From contig NZ_CAMLIG010000002.1 in NCBI RefSeq assembly GCF_946480185.1, forward strand, positions 186,001 to 250,000: a DNA stretch of 64,000 nt, read 5' to 3'. Shown here piece by piece: positions 49,459-60,414 of the stretch. A program made the translations under genes and the position numbers. The notes under the pieces are model-generated. The model searched no databases and was not told the DNA's origin. It saw only the letters and a program-made list of their open reading frames with translations. The stretch comes from an uncultured Pedobacter sp. (lineage in GTDB: Bacteria; Bacteroidota; Bacteroidia; Sphingobacteriales; Sphingobacteriaceae). Position 1 is the stretch's first letter, and each line of letters begins with the position of its first letter.

Positions 49459-51459
49459 ATGCAGGGAGAAGACGATTTAAGAGGGCTTGCCAAGATAATG
49501 ACTTTTATGCGGGCAGTCAGTATTCTTTTGGTGCTGATGCACCTTTATTGGTTCTGTTACGGTTTCTTTTTAGAACGTGGTTGGACGTTGGAAGTCATCA
49601 ACAAGATATTAGGCAATTTCGACAGAACAGCGAGCTTGTTTTCACATACCTTATATACCAAAGTATTCGCTTTGGTTTTGTTGGCTCTGAGTTGCTTAGG
49701 AACAAAGGGCGTAAAGAATGAGAAGATAACCTGGGCTAAAATTTACGTGGCTTTGGGTGTTGGTTTTGTGTTGTTCTTTCTGAACACACCGTTGCTAAAG
49801 CTATCTCCAGTAGTAGGTACATTTTTGTATATCCTTACTATCTCATTAGGATATATCGCCTTGCTGATGGCAGGCGTGTGGATGAGCCGATTGCTCCGTA
49901 CTAACTTGATGGATGATGTTTTTAATAATGAAAACGAGAGCTTTCAGCAAGAAACAAAGCTGATGGAAAATGAATATTCCGTTAACTTACCCACTAAGTT
50001 TTACTACAAAGGAAAATGGAACAACGGTTGGATAAACATTGTAAATCCTTTCAGGGCATCAATTGTGTTGGGTACTCCGGGTTCTGGAAAATCGTATGCA
50101 ATCGTAAACAATTACATCAAGCAGCAGATTGAGAAAGGCTTTAGCATGTACATCTACGATTTTAAGTTTGACGACCTTTCAACCATTGCCTATAATCATT
50201 TGCTTAAGCATCGGGACAAGTACAAAGTTCAGCCTAAATTTTACGTCATTAACTTTGACGATCCACGCAAGAGCCACCGTTGCAATCCACTCAATCCCGA
50301 CTTTATGACGGACATTTCAGATGCTTACGAAGCAGCATATACCATAATGTTAAACCTCAACAGGTCGTGGATACAGAAGCAAGGAGATTTTTTCGTGGAA
50401 AGTCCAATTATTCTTTTAGCTGCTATTATTTGGTATTTGAAAATCTACGGAGATGGGAAGTATTGTACATTCCCACACGCCATTGAATTACTGAACAAAA
50501 AGTACTCGGATGTGTTCACGATTTTAACCTCATATCCCGATTTGGAAAACTACTTATCACCCTTTATGGATGCGTGGCAAAGCGGTGCACAAGACCAACT
50601 GCAAGGACAAATAGCATCGGCAAAAATCCCGCTATCAAGAATGATCAGTCCGCAATTGTACTGGGTGATGACAGGGGATGATTTTACATTGGATATCAAC
50701 AATCCCAAAGAGCCGAAGATACTTTGTGTAGGAAACAACCCAGATCGTCAGAACATTTATTCAGCAGCATTAGGGTTATACAATTCAAGAATTGTAAAGC
50801 TTATCAATAAGAAAGGACAACTCAAAAGTTCCGTTATTATAGATGAGTTACCTACAATTTATTTCAGAGGGCTGGATAACCTTATTGCAACAGCAAGAAG
50901 CAATAAAGTTGCAGTTTGTTTGGGTTTTCAAGATTTCTCTCAATTAATAAGGGATTATGGCGACAAAGAAGCTAAAGTTATTCAGAATACCGTTGGTAAC
51001 ATTTTCAGTGGTCAGGTGGTTGGCGAAACGGCAAAAAGCCTTTCAGAACGCTTCGGTAAAGTATTGCAAAAACGCCAGAGTTTGACAATTAACCGAAACG
51101 ATAAATCGACTTCTATTTCTACGCAATTGGATAGCCTGATACCTGCATCCAAAATCTCAACATTGACACAAGGTATGTTTGTCGGTTCTGTTTCTGATAA
51201 TTTTGATGAACGCATCGAGCAGAAGATTTTTCACGCCGAAATTGTTGTGAACAATGAAAAGGTAGCCACAGAAACTAAAGTCTATCAGAAGATACCGGAA
51301 ATCCTATCTTTTATAGATGAGCAGGGCGAGGATAAAATGAAAGAGGAAATTGCTATAAATTACCGTCAGATAAAAGCAGACATTCTGCATATTGTTGAAA
51401 GTGAAATGGAACGTATCAAGAACGACCCTAATTTACAGCATCTGGTGCAACAGGAATAA
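49459..51459 (+). CDS. Type IV coupling protein (TraG/VirD4-like, 666 aa)
   Basis: Links the relaxase-DNA complex to the secretion channel. The first ~150 residues hold several membrane helices. The motor domain has Walker A VLGTPGSGKSYAIVNNY near residue 207 and a Walker B-like SSVIIDELPTIYF. The C-terminal part has the ICLGFQDFSQL region of VirD4 proteins. This is the MobC/TraG-type coupling protein of Bacteroidota ICEs, normally the gene after mobB. The frame is intact. Confidence 0.92.
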   Translation: MQGEDDLRGLAKIMTFMRAVSILLVLMHLYWFCYGFFLERGWTLEVINKILGNFDRTASLFSHTLYTKVFALVLLALSCLGTKGVKNEKITWAKIYVALGVGFVLFFLNTPLLKLSPVVGTFLYILTISLGYIALLMAGVWMSRLLRTNLMDDVFNNENESFQQETKLMENEYSVNLPTKFYYKGKWNNGWINIVNPFRASIVLGTPGSGKSYAIVNNYIKQQIEKGFSMYIYDFKFDDLSTIAYNHLLKHRDKYKVQPKFYVINFDDPRKSHRCNPLNPDFMTDISDAYEAAYTIMLNLNRSWIQKQGDFFVESPIILLAAIIWYLKIYGDGKYCTFPHAIELLNKKYSDVFTILTSYPDLENYLSPFMDAWQSGAQDQLQGQIASAKIPLSRMISPQLYWVMTGDDFTLDINNPKEPKILCVGNNPDRQNIYSAALGLYNSRIVKLINKKGQLKSSVIIDELPTIYFRGLDNLIATARSNKVAVCLGFQDFSQLIRDYGDKEAKVIQNTVGNIFSGQVVGETAKSLSERFGKVLQKRQSLTINRNDKSTSISTQLDSLIPASKISTLTQGMFVGSVSDNFDERIEQKIFHAEIVVNNEKVATETKVYQKIPEILSFIDEQGEDKMKEEIAINYRQIKADILHIVESEMERIKNDPNLQHLVQQE

Positions 51460-52421
51460 AACGGAACAAGGGAGGCAAAGAAAATTCTAATATGACTGCT
51501 AAAAATGATCCTATTAATAGCATTTAATACAGCAATAATGCCTATATCGTATCTAAAAATGCTAAATTTGTTTAAAAAACGAATAAAATATGGATGCTAA
51601 AATAATATTACCGATACCCTCGCTCCGAAAACGTATTCAGTTCTTTTGGGTATTGAAAAACAACAGTACCGAACTTTATTGAGAATTTTAAGATTGGATT
51701 GAAATTATTCTACCGGATGATAATTGGCCCGAGCGTCCTGATATGAAATCTACTAAACGAGAACGGGCTACAATAGAAGTCCGTTCTCGTTTATTGGCGT
51801 TTTAGACAGTAATAGGAAGTGATTTTAAACAATACATTTTGCTTCATGCCGATTAGGCAATCTTGCTCAAAGAAATGTAGAAATCAGTTCGCAAGTTGAT
51901 ATCTATGAAATTAATCAACCCGAAATATCGGTTTGGAAAGAAGAAAAGCTAATTGAAAAAACAGTTGCAAAATCCTAAGAAGACTGCACCTTGTCCTGTT
52001 ATAGATACCCTAAAAACAAGAATTTGCTTTCATCAGGTTCTACAAATAGCAACAGACTTTGTCTGCCAATTGAGTTACTTGAGGAAATAAGTGGCTTCTT
52101 CCGGAAATGTCAATTAAAGGTGCAAAAGCATCTGAAACTCCCATTATGAGTTTTTCTATGTAGAAGAAGTCGTGAAATTTTCAAAAGAGTAGGTTTAGAA
52201 TAAATCCGAATCATCCCAATAAAGGACATGACTGAAAAATATGACCGGCAATTTTATGCCAGCAACTGGAGAGTGTTTCTTGTTGCGGGCATAGTCATTA
52301 TAACTGCTGTGCAAGCATAATCAGGTATTGCCACAGATATTTCGGGGTAATAAGGTAAAAGTAAATGCCTAAATCCCTTAAATCTTTGGGCATTTCTTTT
52401 TTGAACTACTAAAACTACCGA
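51460..52421. other. Decayed intergenic region with a perfect hairpin, upstream of rteC
   Basis: No intact gene is found. Frames from 51492 (MTAKNDPINSI-stop-YSNNAYIVSKN) and 51590 (MDAKIILPIPSLRKRIQF, then LPDDNWPERPD after stops) read like fragments of real proteins with stop codons. Further pieces (DIYEINQPEISVWKEEKL, LPIELLEEISGFFRKC) lie near 51900-52130. AAACGAGAACGG (51755-51766) is matched by CCGTTCTCGTTT (51781-51792), a perfect 12-bp hairpin with 14-base loop. This is a pseudogene graveyard, parent families not identified. Confidence 0.45.
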
Positions 52422-53243
52422 ATGAATAAAATTTTCGATGCAACACTCTATAAACTGGAAATAGAAATCAACGAATTGGAAATCGAAATTGATTGCCCGA
52501 TACAACGGACAGAAGCAGTTGTACAGCTTATTGTCCAAAGTTTGTCTGATTTAAAGAAATATGTTTTAACAAATGGATTTAAAAGCGATGATGAAGAAAT
52601 CCACTTTTTCAAATATCAAAAACCTTTAATTGCTGCAAAGCTCATTTACTTTAATACTATTTATAAAATCGAAACCAAAAAGCCCTATGGAGCGAAGCCA
52701 ATAAGGAAATATCTTATCAAAGAACTTAAAAAGCTCAAAAGGTTCTTTAGCAACAATCTCGATTTTTATAAGTACTACCGTAGCAATAATTCTTTCCTTG
52801 ACGAGAGTTTTTTTGTTCGTGGAAAACATGATATAAGGCTGTGGTTGGATACCTTTTATTTTGAGGCAGACCATCGCTTTTCTACTTCCCACGATCATAA
52901 AGTCGCTGAAATAATTGCCAATGACCTGATACAGGTTTATCTTGAAGACCAACTAAATAACAACCATAAAAAGACTGCTGATAGTTCTTCACTCAATTGG
53001 ACAGGAAGCAAAACAGCATTGACCGAACTGATTTATGCGCTACATTCGCACGGTGTATTTGACAACGGAAATACAGATATAAAACTTATTGCCAAAACTT
53101 TTGAAAGTGCTTTTAACATTGATTTAGGTGATTTTTATCATACGTTCATGGAGCTTAAATCCCGCAAAATAAACCGAACTAAGTTTCTTAACAACTTGTG
53201 CGATACATTGGTAAACAGAATGGGCGAACAAGAGGAAAAATAA
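52422..53243 (+). CDS. rteC: RteC-domain protein (273 aa)
   Basis: RteC of CTnDOT-type elements promotes excision by acting upstream of the exc operon. The product has the RteC features: helical N-terminus, FKSDDEEIHFFKYQKPLIAAKLIYFNTIYKIE near 50-80, DESFFVRGKHDIRLWLDTFYFEADHRFSTSHDHKVAEIIAND near 128-170, and SLNWTGSKTALTELIYALHSHGV in the C-terminal third. It stands alone on + after a decayed region. RteA and RteB are not in the window. Its stop lies 9 bases before the end of the convergent methylase gene. Confidence 0.88.
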   Translation: MNKIFDATLYKLEIEINELEIEIDCPIQRTEAVVQLIVQSLSDLKKYVLTNGFKSDDEEIHFFKYQKPLIAAKLIYFNTIYKIETKKPYGAKPIRKYLIKELKKLKRFFSNNLDFYKYYRSNNSFLDESFFVRGKHDIRLWLDTFYFEADHRFSTSHDHKVAEIIANDLIQVYLEDQLNNNHKKTADSSSLNWTGSKTALTELIYALHSHGVFDNGNTDIKLIAKTFESAFNIDLGDFYHTFMELKSRKINRTKFLNNLCDTLVNRMGEQEEK

Positions 53244-53252
53244 TCAATATAA

Positions 53253-56200
53253 TTAAAGTGCACCTCTTGATAAATGAGTGCTCTTTGTCCGTACGAAACT
53301 TTCAGAAATATCGGAAGTCTGTTCCTTTTTTTTAACTTGTGTTCCGGCTGGTTCTTCTTTAGGTTCCGGCGTGATAGATAACTGTATCTTCCGCTCAACG
53401 GAAGCCAGTTCCGTTTTGAGGTCGCTCAATCGACTCTCCTTGCTCCACATACCGTTAAGCACTTCCTGAAGAACAGGTAAATCCTTTTGAATTTCGGTGA
53501 TTTTCTTTTGTTCCTGTTCAATGTAAGCAGGCAATTTCTCCAATGCATTGAGGAAATTCATAGATGCCAATTTTTCATCTTTGGCAATGATACCGTTGTT
53601 ATAGGTGTATTTTATATTTCCCTCGCCCTGTATCAAAAATCGGTTTACACGAATATCCACACCGTCTTTTTGCGACATTTCTGTTTTTACCAAAAGCTGA
53701 AAACCATAAAGGCTTCCGATTTCTTCATAATCCCCACCTGTACGGGCTTTGTCCGCAAGCTGATTGAGCTTTGCACCGATTTGTTTTATATCCACATTGG
53801 GCGATATGCCGTCCAACTTAATAAGATTTGCAACAGTACCGTCCGAACGTTTTTGAATACGTCCTTGCAGATTGTTCCAATCAAGGCTCATACGGCCATA
53901 GCGGGATTGGGCTTTTTCAAGTTCTGCCGTATAGTCTTCCAATTTATATTTTGCACTGTACTTGGAACGGTTGAACGCTTGTCGTTCGCTCTCCAGTCCG
54001 GCAATCTGTTTTTCTATTTTAGCTTTGTCCAACAGATCAGTATTCCCCATCAGGATAGCCACATATTCCGAGAAGTTCATTCCTGATTTTTCGTCCATAC
54101 TGCCCTCGTCAATCGTCCGTTTGCCGAGATTGTTGGATTTCAGTTGGTCGATGAATAGCTGTTTGTTAAACAGCAGGTTGAACTTATAGCTGTCCAACGA
54201 TTTTTCTACTGCATAAATAATTACGTCCACTTTGTTGTTGTTAAAATGCTTGGCTATTTCATTGCCTTTTCGGATAGCCCGACCGTCCCTTTGGGCAAGG
54301 TCGGACGGTCGCCACGGCGTGTCCAAATGATGAACGGCAACGGCTCTTTTCTGTGCATTGACACCTGTACCGAGCATACTCGTTGAGCCGAACAGCACAC
54401 CGATTGTACCGTCGTTCATTCCCTTGATAAGTGCCTTGCGTTGCTTGTCGTTTTTCGCTTCCTGTATAAAACGGATTTCATTTGCAGGTATACCGTAATC
54501 TTCTACGAGCTTGCGTTTTATTTCGGAGTAGATATTCCATTCGTTCGGCTTGTACGTCCCCAAATCCGAGAACACGAACTGTGTACCTTTCTGTGCGTTG
54601 AACTTATTGTAATACTTGGCGATATTATTGGCACAATGCGAAGCCTTGTTGTCGGGGTGATCTTTATAATGAGGACTAACCATTCGCATATCCAAAGACA
54701 TCTTACGGGCGTAATCCGTAGCGATGAGCATTTTTGCTTTTTCTTCCTTTTTGGATAAAGGCGCTCTGCCGAGTAATTCGCCTTTGCCTGATTTAGCAAA
54801 ATCCATCAGCTTTTGGATAAAATCTTCCTGGTCCGGAGTTGGAGGGATGTTATAGAATATCTCGTTCTTTTCAGGGCGGTCGATACCAATCATTTCGGCA
54901 GTACGGTAATCCGTGATTTCGGAGTAGAATTGGGCAAGCTCCGGTACTTTGATGAAGTAGCGGAAACGCTCCTTTGCCACGATGTTGTTAGCTACTGAAA
55001 ATTCATAATCGGTTGTTTTCTTTGCATAAATCGCTGCCCACGCATCAAAGGAGTTAATGCCTTGTTTTTCCATTGCTCTTGGTCGCAGGTATTTGAAAAG
55101 CAGATACAGTTCTGTCAATGAATTGCTGATAGTTGTACCTGAAAGGAAGGTCGCACCCATATCCGCTTGAGTACGCTCCTGTATGGTACGGATAGCAAAA
55201 AGCAGGTTCAATGCCTTTTGGCTTCCCTGTTGATTGCCCAATCCAGCAACCCTCGAATGCCTTGTATTAAACATCAGGTTTTTGAATTGGTGGCTTTCAT
55301 CAATGAACAAATGGTCTATGCCCATCATTTTGAAGTCCACAATATCGTCTTTGCGGTTTTCAATATCGTGTTGAAGGGTTTTCAGCTTTACTTCGAGGTT
55401 TTCCTTTTGTTTTTCCGCTCCCTTTAGCATCCATTGCGTTATTTCATCTCCCTGACTTCGCATAAAGTCAAGGTTTTCCTCTACGCTGTCCAATTCGTCT
55501 TGGAGAATTTCCTTTTGTATTTCGGGCGATTGGGGTATCATTCCGAATTGGTCGTGTGTTAATATCACGCAATCCCACTCGTTATTTTTTATATCGCCAA
55601 AAATCCGCAAACGTTTTTGGGGAGTAAAATCATCAATGCCCGGATAGAGAATTTTGGCGTGAGGATAAGCGGTGCGGTAGGCTTCGGCAATTTCGGGAAT
55701 ATTCGCTTTCAGCCCGATAATCATCGGTTTATGAGCCATTCCCAAACGCTTCATTTCCTGCGCACCGGTACACATGATCAACGTCTTTCCTGCACCCACT
55801 TCGTGGTCGCAGATAGCACCGTTGTTGAGCTTTATCATCCAAACGGCATCTTTTTGGCTCGAATACAGGTCGTCAATTTCCAATCCCTTGCGGTCTAATC
55901 CTGGAAAGTCTTGATGTGAGCCGTCATAGTCCGGTCGGACGAAGCAGTTAAAGGTGTCGTTGTATTGGTCGGTCAGCCTTGTTTTGAAGGCATCGTTTTG
56001 GGCGTGAAGCCAATCGGTAAAGCCGGTTCGAATTTCGTCAATCTTGGCATTTCCCATTTGTATGGCTTCCATATCCCGTACCTTTACATCTTTGCCATCT
56101 ACCTGTATCGTTTTTGAAATATCAGGCGTGGTATTGACAAGGGCGTGTTTGAGCAGGGCAATCCCGTCATACGTCCGGCTTTGGGCTTTGACGGCATATT

Positions 56201-58688
56201 TATCCCAAATATGCACATTCTTCTGTTTGCAGGTTACGGAAAAGTCATCGGCACTGTCGGAATAATGGATATGGACTTCTGTATCGAACAGGTGCGATGC
56301 AAATCGGGCATAAATGCCTGTGGGAATCCAGCGTTCGCCGAGATTAAAATCGAGTTCCTCAAATTCGATACGCCTTGGTCTTGCTTCCTCCAATACGGTA
56401 AGGCTTTCTTTGGCTTGGGTATCATCGGGATTGCTTTCGACGTAGGTTCTGACCTCTTGGGCTTTCTCCACTACGTTACCCGCAATCCAGCGTTCGGATA
56501 TTTCATATTCGTTTTGCAATGGGTTGTAGTAGATACGACCGTGTAAGGCTTCTTTCAGCGTATCGGCAGGCATACCGCCGATTTCGGACATATAGTCCAA
56601 ATCCACATTTCCGTATTTGTTCAGCGAAGCCGATAAGGCTTCTTCGGGATTGTCTATTGCTATGGTTACGGTAAAAAAACTTACAGGACGGTTGAATATA
56701 TCGGCTTTGTGTACCACGCCACCGACGATACGCTCCAAATAGGGCATTTCTTTACCTGCACTATCTGTTTTGATGAGCTTGATATTTTCCGCACTATTTA
56801 AGTTCCCATACCTTTTGACAAACGCGTCATAAAGACGGTTAAGGGTTTCCCTTTCTTCTTTGTGTTCGGTTTGTAGTTCTGCTTCTTTGTTGTAAAGCTG
56901 TTGGTAAACATCACGCACCCCAATATATGCTTCGGCTCTTGCTTTCTGTAAGGACGATAGTTGCAAGAGGTGGAAAATAGCCGTACTGTCTGCGGTATCT
57001 ACGTTTTGCAGATGACCGACCCAACCGTTATCCATTGCAAGGCAGTCATTTCGGTGGAACGGTTTTAGTTCGCCACTGTACGGAGCAGGTTCGGAAATGG
57101 TACTGGTTGTGATATTAGGAACGGTTGGCGTTTCCGCTCGGCCATTCCCATTTGCTTGTGAAAACAGGTCGCCGATTGCTACCTGTTTTTTGCCGTTTAT
57201 TTGTGATGTACCGTTTGCAGTGCCATTGGTTTTTGACGGTGTATAAAGCTGTTGCATTCCACCGCTGAACAAGTTGGTTTGGCGACCTGTTCTACCTTGT
57301 CTTTTTTTAACGGTTTGTCTTTTGGCTTGTGTAGTTGTTTTGGGTGTAGCAACCACCATTACAGGGTCGTTTGCATTTTCAAACAGATCAAAAATGCTCA
57401 ACTGTTTCAGTTCCTGCGGACTTTCCCGATGAATTACAGATGTTGAAGCAGGTTTTGGCTGAATTATAATAGGGTTGATTACCGGATGTGTTATCTTTGG
57501 CTCAATCGGAATTTGAATAACAGGTTCATCGTTGTGTTTGCCTTTGTACAAATCCAAATTCAGGTGCTTTCCAAAATCTTCGGAAAGCATTTGCTTCAGA
57601 TCTTTGGCAATGCCCTCAACTCCGTCCTTATGGGTATAGATGATTGCAGGTTTTCCGTATGGGTCTGTATCAATTTTACGGTCGGTATGGATTACTCTTG
57701 AACCATTCTGAAAGAACGCATTGCTTGGTGTATTGTATTTGGTCTGTTTGCTTTGGCAAAACAGTTCTTCCATTTCGGTCAGACTTCGTTTTGCAGTATT
57801 TTTTTGCAGGATTATCAAATCGCTACCAACTTCTGTACCTGCATATTCCGTAAACAGGTTGTTGGGCAATCGGACAACCGAAACCAAATTGTTGTTTTCC
57901 ATCAGCGCCCTACGTATCGGCTCATTCTTCGGGCTGTTAAGAACGCCTTGCGAAGTAATAAACGCCTGCAAACCACCCTCGCGGAGCATATCATTTCCTT
58001 TTAGAAAGAAGTAATTATGAATGCTTCGGGAAGCCTGTACTTTTGCACCGTCCTTGCTTCGGGAATAGGATAAATCAAATACGGAGGTATCGCCAAACGG
58101 AATATTACTTGCAACAACATCATAGCTGTTTTGTTCCGTTTCGGGGATTTCCTCAAAACCGCTTACACGAGTATTGCTTTCGGGATAAAGGTGTTTTAAA
58201 ACTTTTCCTGTCAGCAAATCCTTTTCATAGGCGGTAACTTTCGCTTTTTGATTTTCGGAAAAGGATTGTATAAATGAGCCGATACCTGCGGAGGGTTCGA
58301 GGAATTTATCAATGTTCAGACCGCTATCAAGCAAGGTTGATGAAATTGCATCAATAATCTGTGGCGGTGTATAAAAAGCCGTCAGTACGGAGCCTTTCAT
58401 ACTATCCACGTATTTGCGGTATTGCTTGTCGTCTTCGGAATTTTCTTTGAGCAGTTTGTGAAGCTCCTGCGTAATCGGGAATAAATCGTGGTCGTTTTTC
58501 CGCCAATGGTTGATGTCTATTTCGTTCGCTATGGGGTTCAACACGAATTTGAGCCCGCCAAATCCGCTATATTGCATCAATGACAGTCTTTCGCTTACGG
58601 TGGCTTGCCGTTTCTCCTTTTCCAATGTAAAAGCAATCCTCAGCGCATCAATATTCTGTTGGATGTGTTGCTTTTTACTGAAGCCCAT
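53253..58688 (-). CDS. Giant N6-methylase / SNF2-type helicase fusion (1811 aa)
   Basis: One uninterrupted frame. Residues about 90-300 form an N6-adenine methyltransferase-like domain: [11 protein letters not shown] and the NxPF motif variant VASNIPFGD near 197. A middle ~600 residues of uncertain fold follows. The helicase part starts near 960 with [10 protein letters not shown] (motif I), IDESHQFKN near 1133 (DEAH-like motif II), [15 protein letters not shown] and [10 protein letters not shown] near 1469 (motif VI). The tail is coiled coil. Proteins of this build are conserved in Bacteroidota ICEs, and protection of incoming element DNA from restriction is the usual suggestion. It overlaps the DUF1896 gene by 14 bases. 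Confidence 0.88.
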   Translation of the reverse strand: MGFSKKQHIQQNIDALRIAFTLEKEKRQATVSERLSLMQYSGFGGLKFVLNPIANEIDINHWRKNDHDLFPITQELHKLLKENSEDDKQYRKYVDSMKGSVLTAFYTPPQIIDAISSTLLDSGLNIDKFLEPSAGIGSFIQSFSENQKAKVTAYEKDLLTGKVLKHLYPESNTRVSGFEEIPETEQNSYDVVASNIPFGDTSVFDLSYSRSKDGAKVQASRSIHNYFFLKGNDMLREGGLQAFITSQGVLNSPKNEPIRRALMENNNLVSVVRLPNNLFTEYAGTEVGSDLIILQKNTAKRSLTEMEELFCQSKQTKYNTPSNAFFQNGSRVIHTDRKIDTDPYGKPAIIYTHKDGVEGIAKDLKQMLSEDFGKHLNLDLYKGKHNDEPVIQIPIEPKITHPVINPIIIQPKPASTSVIHRESPQELKQLSIFDLFENANDPVMVVATPKTTTQAKRQTVKKRQGRTGRQTNLFSGGMQQLYTPSKTNGTANGTSQINGKKQVAIGDLFSQANGNGRAETPTVPNITTSTISEPAPYSGELKPFHRNDCLAMDNGWVGHLQNVDTADSTAIFHLLQLSSLQKARAEAYIGVRDVYQQLYNKEAELQTEHKEERETLNRLYDAFVKRYGNLNSAENIKLIKTDSAGKEMPYLERIVGGVVHKADIFNRPVSFFTVTIAIDNPEEALSASLNKYGNVDLDYMSEIGGMPADTLKEALHGRIYYNPLQNEYEISERWIAGNVVEKAQEVRTYVESNPDDTQAKESLTVLEEARPRRIEFEELDFNLGERWIPTGIYARFASHLFDTEVHIHYSDSADDFSVTCKQKNVHIWDKYAVKAQSRTYDGIALLKHALVNTTPDISKTIQVDGKDVKVRDMEAIQMGNAKIDEIRTGFTDWLHAQNDAFKTRLTDQYNDTFNCFVRPDYDGSHQDFPGLDRKGLEIDDLYSSQKDAVWMIKLNNGAICDHEVGAGKTLIMCTGAQEMKRLGMAHKPMIIGLKANIPEIAEAYRTAYPHAKILYPGIDDFTPQKRLRIFGDIKNNEWDCVILTHDQFGMIPQSPEIQKEILQDELDSVEENLDFMRSQGDEITQWMLKGAEKQKENLEVKLKTLQHDIENRKDDIVDFKMMGIDHLFIDESHQFKNLMFNTRHSRVAGLGNQQGSQKALNLLFAIRTIQERTQADMGATFLSGTTISNSLTELYLLFKYLRPRAMEKQGINSFDAWAAIYAKKTTDYEFSVANNIVAKERFRYFIKVPELAQFYSEITDYRTAEMIGIDRPEKNEIFYNIPPTPDQEDFIQKLMDFAKSGKGELLGRAPLSKKEEKAKMLIATDYARKMSLDMRMVSPHYKDHPDNKASHCANNIAKYYNKFNAQKGTQFVFSDLGTYKPNEWNIYSEIKRKLVEDYGIPANEIRFIQEAKNDKQRKALIKGMNDGTIGVLFGSTSMLGTGVNAQKRAVAVHHLDTPWRPSDLAQRDGRAIRKGNEIAKHFNNNKVDVIIYAVEKSLDSYKFNLLFNKQLFIDQLKSNNLGKRTIDEGSMDEKSGMNFSEYVAILMGNTDLLDKAKIEKQIAGLESERQAFNRSKYSAKYKLEDYTAELEKAQSRYGRMSLDWNNLQGRIQKRSDGTVANLIKLDGISPNVDIKQIGAKLNQLADKARTGGDYEEIGSLYGFQLLVKTEMSQKDGVDIRVNRFLIQGEGNIKYTYNNGIIAKDEKLASMNFLNALEKLPAYIEQEQKKITEIQKDLPVLQEVLNGMWSKESRLSDLKTELASVERKIQLSITPEPKEEPAGTQVKKKEQTSDISESFVRTKSTHLSRGAL

Positions 58689-59112
58689 TTTCCGCTATCC
58701 ATATTGTGATTGTTCCGGTTATTTCGGTGTAGAGCAGGTCAAACTCATAACCGTAAGCGAAATCATCGGTTAGTGTATATCTTGAAAAAACAGGCTCGCA
58801 GACAGGGAGCATTTTAAGGGCAAACGGTCGCAGTCCCTCGTCTGCCATTATGGTATCAAACTCATTGCATACCACTTGGAAAACCGTGTCAAACCTGGAG
58901 AAGTGTAAGCCCTCAAACAATATGTAATTGGCAATTTCATTGCACTGCTCAATGGGGTTTCCCGAACGGAAAGCATTCTCATAGGCATTGGAAGCCCACG
59001 ATGAACGTTGGTCAATAAATTTTTGGTCGTGTGCCTTTTCGGGGAAACTACTGTTTAACAGTTCTTGCAGTCGTAATCTGAAATACGACAGGTCTTTTTG
59101 CTGTGTACTCAT
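58675..59112 (-). CDS. DUF1896 protein (145 aa)
   Basis: The product has the DUF1896 pattern: [72 protein letters not shown]. No catalytic motif is known. These proteins always accompany the giant methylase-helicase in ICEs; here they overlap by 14 bases, so their expression is coupled. Confidence 0.9.
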   Translation of the reverse strand: MSTQQKDLSYFRLRLQELLNSSFPEKAHDQKFIDQRSSWASNAYENAFRSGNPIEQCNEIANYILFEGLHFSRFDTVFQVVCNEFDTIMADEGLRPFALKMLPVCEPVFSRYTLTDDFAYGYEFDLLYTEITGTITIWIAENGLQ

Positions 59113-59248
59113 GCTATAATTTTGTTTAGAATTTTATTCAAAACCTAAAATTATAGCGGTATATAAGTGCCTTTGAAGATGTGGCAGGGTTTGACGTTGA
59201 GAGGTAGGATTTGGCGTATTAGTATACCCACTATAAGGCAGAAAAATG

Positions 59249-59256
59249 TATTTTTG
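59249..59256 (+). promoter_or_regulatory. Candidate -7 element of the histone-H1-like gene
   Basis: TATTTTTG fits TAnnTTTG and lies 30 bases before the ATG at 59286. A TTG at the expected upstream distance is lacking, so this is a partial match. Confidence 0.35.
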
Positions 59257-59285
59257 TACTTTAAAAAATTTAATTCACTATCATA

Positions 59286-59462
59286 ATGAAAGGACTAATT
59301 GAAAAAATCAACGCAAGCTATGAAGCGTTGAAAGCTGATGCAGAATTACAAGCAGAAAAAGGAAACAAGGCGGCAGGCACAAGAGCCCGCAAGGCATCCC
59401 TTGATTTGGAGAAACTTTTAAAAGAGTTTCGAAAAGCATCTTTGGAAGCATCTAAAGGCTAA
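59286..59462 (+). CDS. Histone H1-like small basic protein (58 aa)
   Basis: Too short for routine gene finding. ATG 59286 opens 58 codons: MKGLIEKINASYEALKADAELQ, then a Gly/Lys/Ala segment (GNKAAGTRARKASLDLEKLLKEFRKASLEASKG in parts). The Lys/Arg/Ala content and AxxRARKAS pattern are those of Bacteroidota histone H1/Hc1-like proteins, which coat DNA. A hairpin terminator follows 4 bases after the stop. It is the only + gene among - neighbours. Confidence 0.8.
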   Translation: MKGLIEKINASYEALKADAELQAEKGNKAAGTRARKASLDLEKLLKEFRKASLEASKG

Positions 59463-59465
59463 AAC

Positions 59466-59498
59466 AAAACCCTCTGAAAGTTCAGAGGGTTTTGTTTT
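59466..59498. terminator. Bidirectional terminator between the H1-like and ORF6N genes
   Basis: AAAACCCTCTGAA (59466-59478) pairs perfectly with TTCAGAGGGTTTT (59481-59493), loop 2 bases. It is followed by GTTTT on + and by TTTGTTTT on -, so it can serve both converging genes. Confidence 0.9.
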
Positions 59499-60381
59499 AT
59501 GGAGCATCCAAAATTTGAAGCATTCTGCCGACCTCTATATCCATTCGTGAAAAAGCAAACCATTTTTTGCCCAAGTCTTTGAGTGATGCTCCGATATGGT
59601 ACAGTTCCATTTGGTCTATTATCAAAAAGCGGTCGTGCGCATCGGAGAAAATCTCCGCTTCGATAGGCGGATATTGGCTGTTATAGCGTTGCAGGTCTAA
59701 TCGTAACTGATTGCTGATGTTTTTGGTGTAGATAGCAGCGGTTACATTAGTTTTGCGTTTGCCCAACAAGGTCAGCACCGTATCGTCCGCATAATTATCA
59801 AGCAGGATAATGGAGTTTTTGGCACTTCGGATAATATCTGAAACAAAGGTGTAGGCATCAAAGACCTGTCCATTGTAGAAAATACCTTTTTCGCTTTGCA
59901 GTTTACCGCTTTCAAGGGCTTTAAAAATTTCTTCAAATTTTTGGTCGGCTTGTAATTGTTTCAGTTCTATGTTGTCCAAACGACGGAACAGCGAAGCATT
60001 GCTGATAAATAGCTTACGCATTTCAACAAAGGCATTCATTATTTCAACACTCACTTTTACGGCGATATCGCTACGGAGAATTGCTGAAAGCATGGCAATA
60101 CCTTGTTCGGCAAAAACGGAAGGTGCGTATTTTCGGTGCTGGCCTCTTCCTGCGTTTAAGGTCACAATTTGTGACCTTAAAGCTTCCCATTCATCTGTTG
60201 TGAGCTGAAAGCAGAAATCTTCGGGAAAACGGTCTGCATTACGTTTTACTGCCTGATTGAATACTTTGGTCTCTACCTGATAAATCCTTGCAAGCTCACT
60301 GTCCAGCATTACTTGCTTACCTCGTATAGTGTAAATCAAGGTTTTAATTTCATTTTGGGTTGTAATGAGTTTTCCTGTCAT
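59497..60381 (-). CDS. ORF6N-domain protein (294 aa)
   Basis: The N-terminal ~110 residues form the ORF6N DNA-binding domain: IYTIRGKQVMLDSELARIYQVETKVFNQAVKRNADRFPEDFCFQLT. The ANR/NTLN-type loop continues as GRGQHRKYAPSVFAEQGIAMLSAILRS. The C-terminal part (from about 170) holds IYNGQVFDAYTFVSDIIRSAKNSIILLDNYADDTVL, found in many Bacteroidota ICE proteins. They are presumed DNA-binding regulators. It shares the terminator with the H1-like gene. Confidence 0.9.
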   Translation of the reverse strand: MTGKLITTQNEIKTLIYTIRGKQVMLDSELARIYQVETKVFNQAVKRNADRFPEDFCFQLTTDEWEALRSQIVTLNAGRGQHRKYAPSVFAEQGIAMLSAILRSDIAVKVSVEIMNAFVEMRKLFISNASLFRRLDNIELKQLQADQKFEEIFKALESGKLQSEKGIFYNGQVFDAYTFVSDIIRSAKNSIILLDNYADDTVLTLLGKRKTNVTAAIYTKNISNQLRLDLQRYNSQYPPIEAEIFSDAHDRFLIIDQMELYHIGASLKDLGKKWFAFSRMDIEVGRMLQILDAP

Positions 60382-60414
60382 TTTTTATTCAGAATAGGGA
60401 TTCTTGCATCAGAG

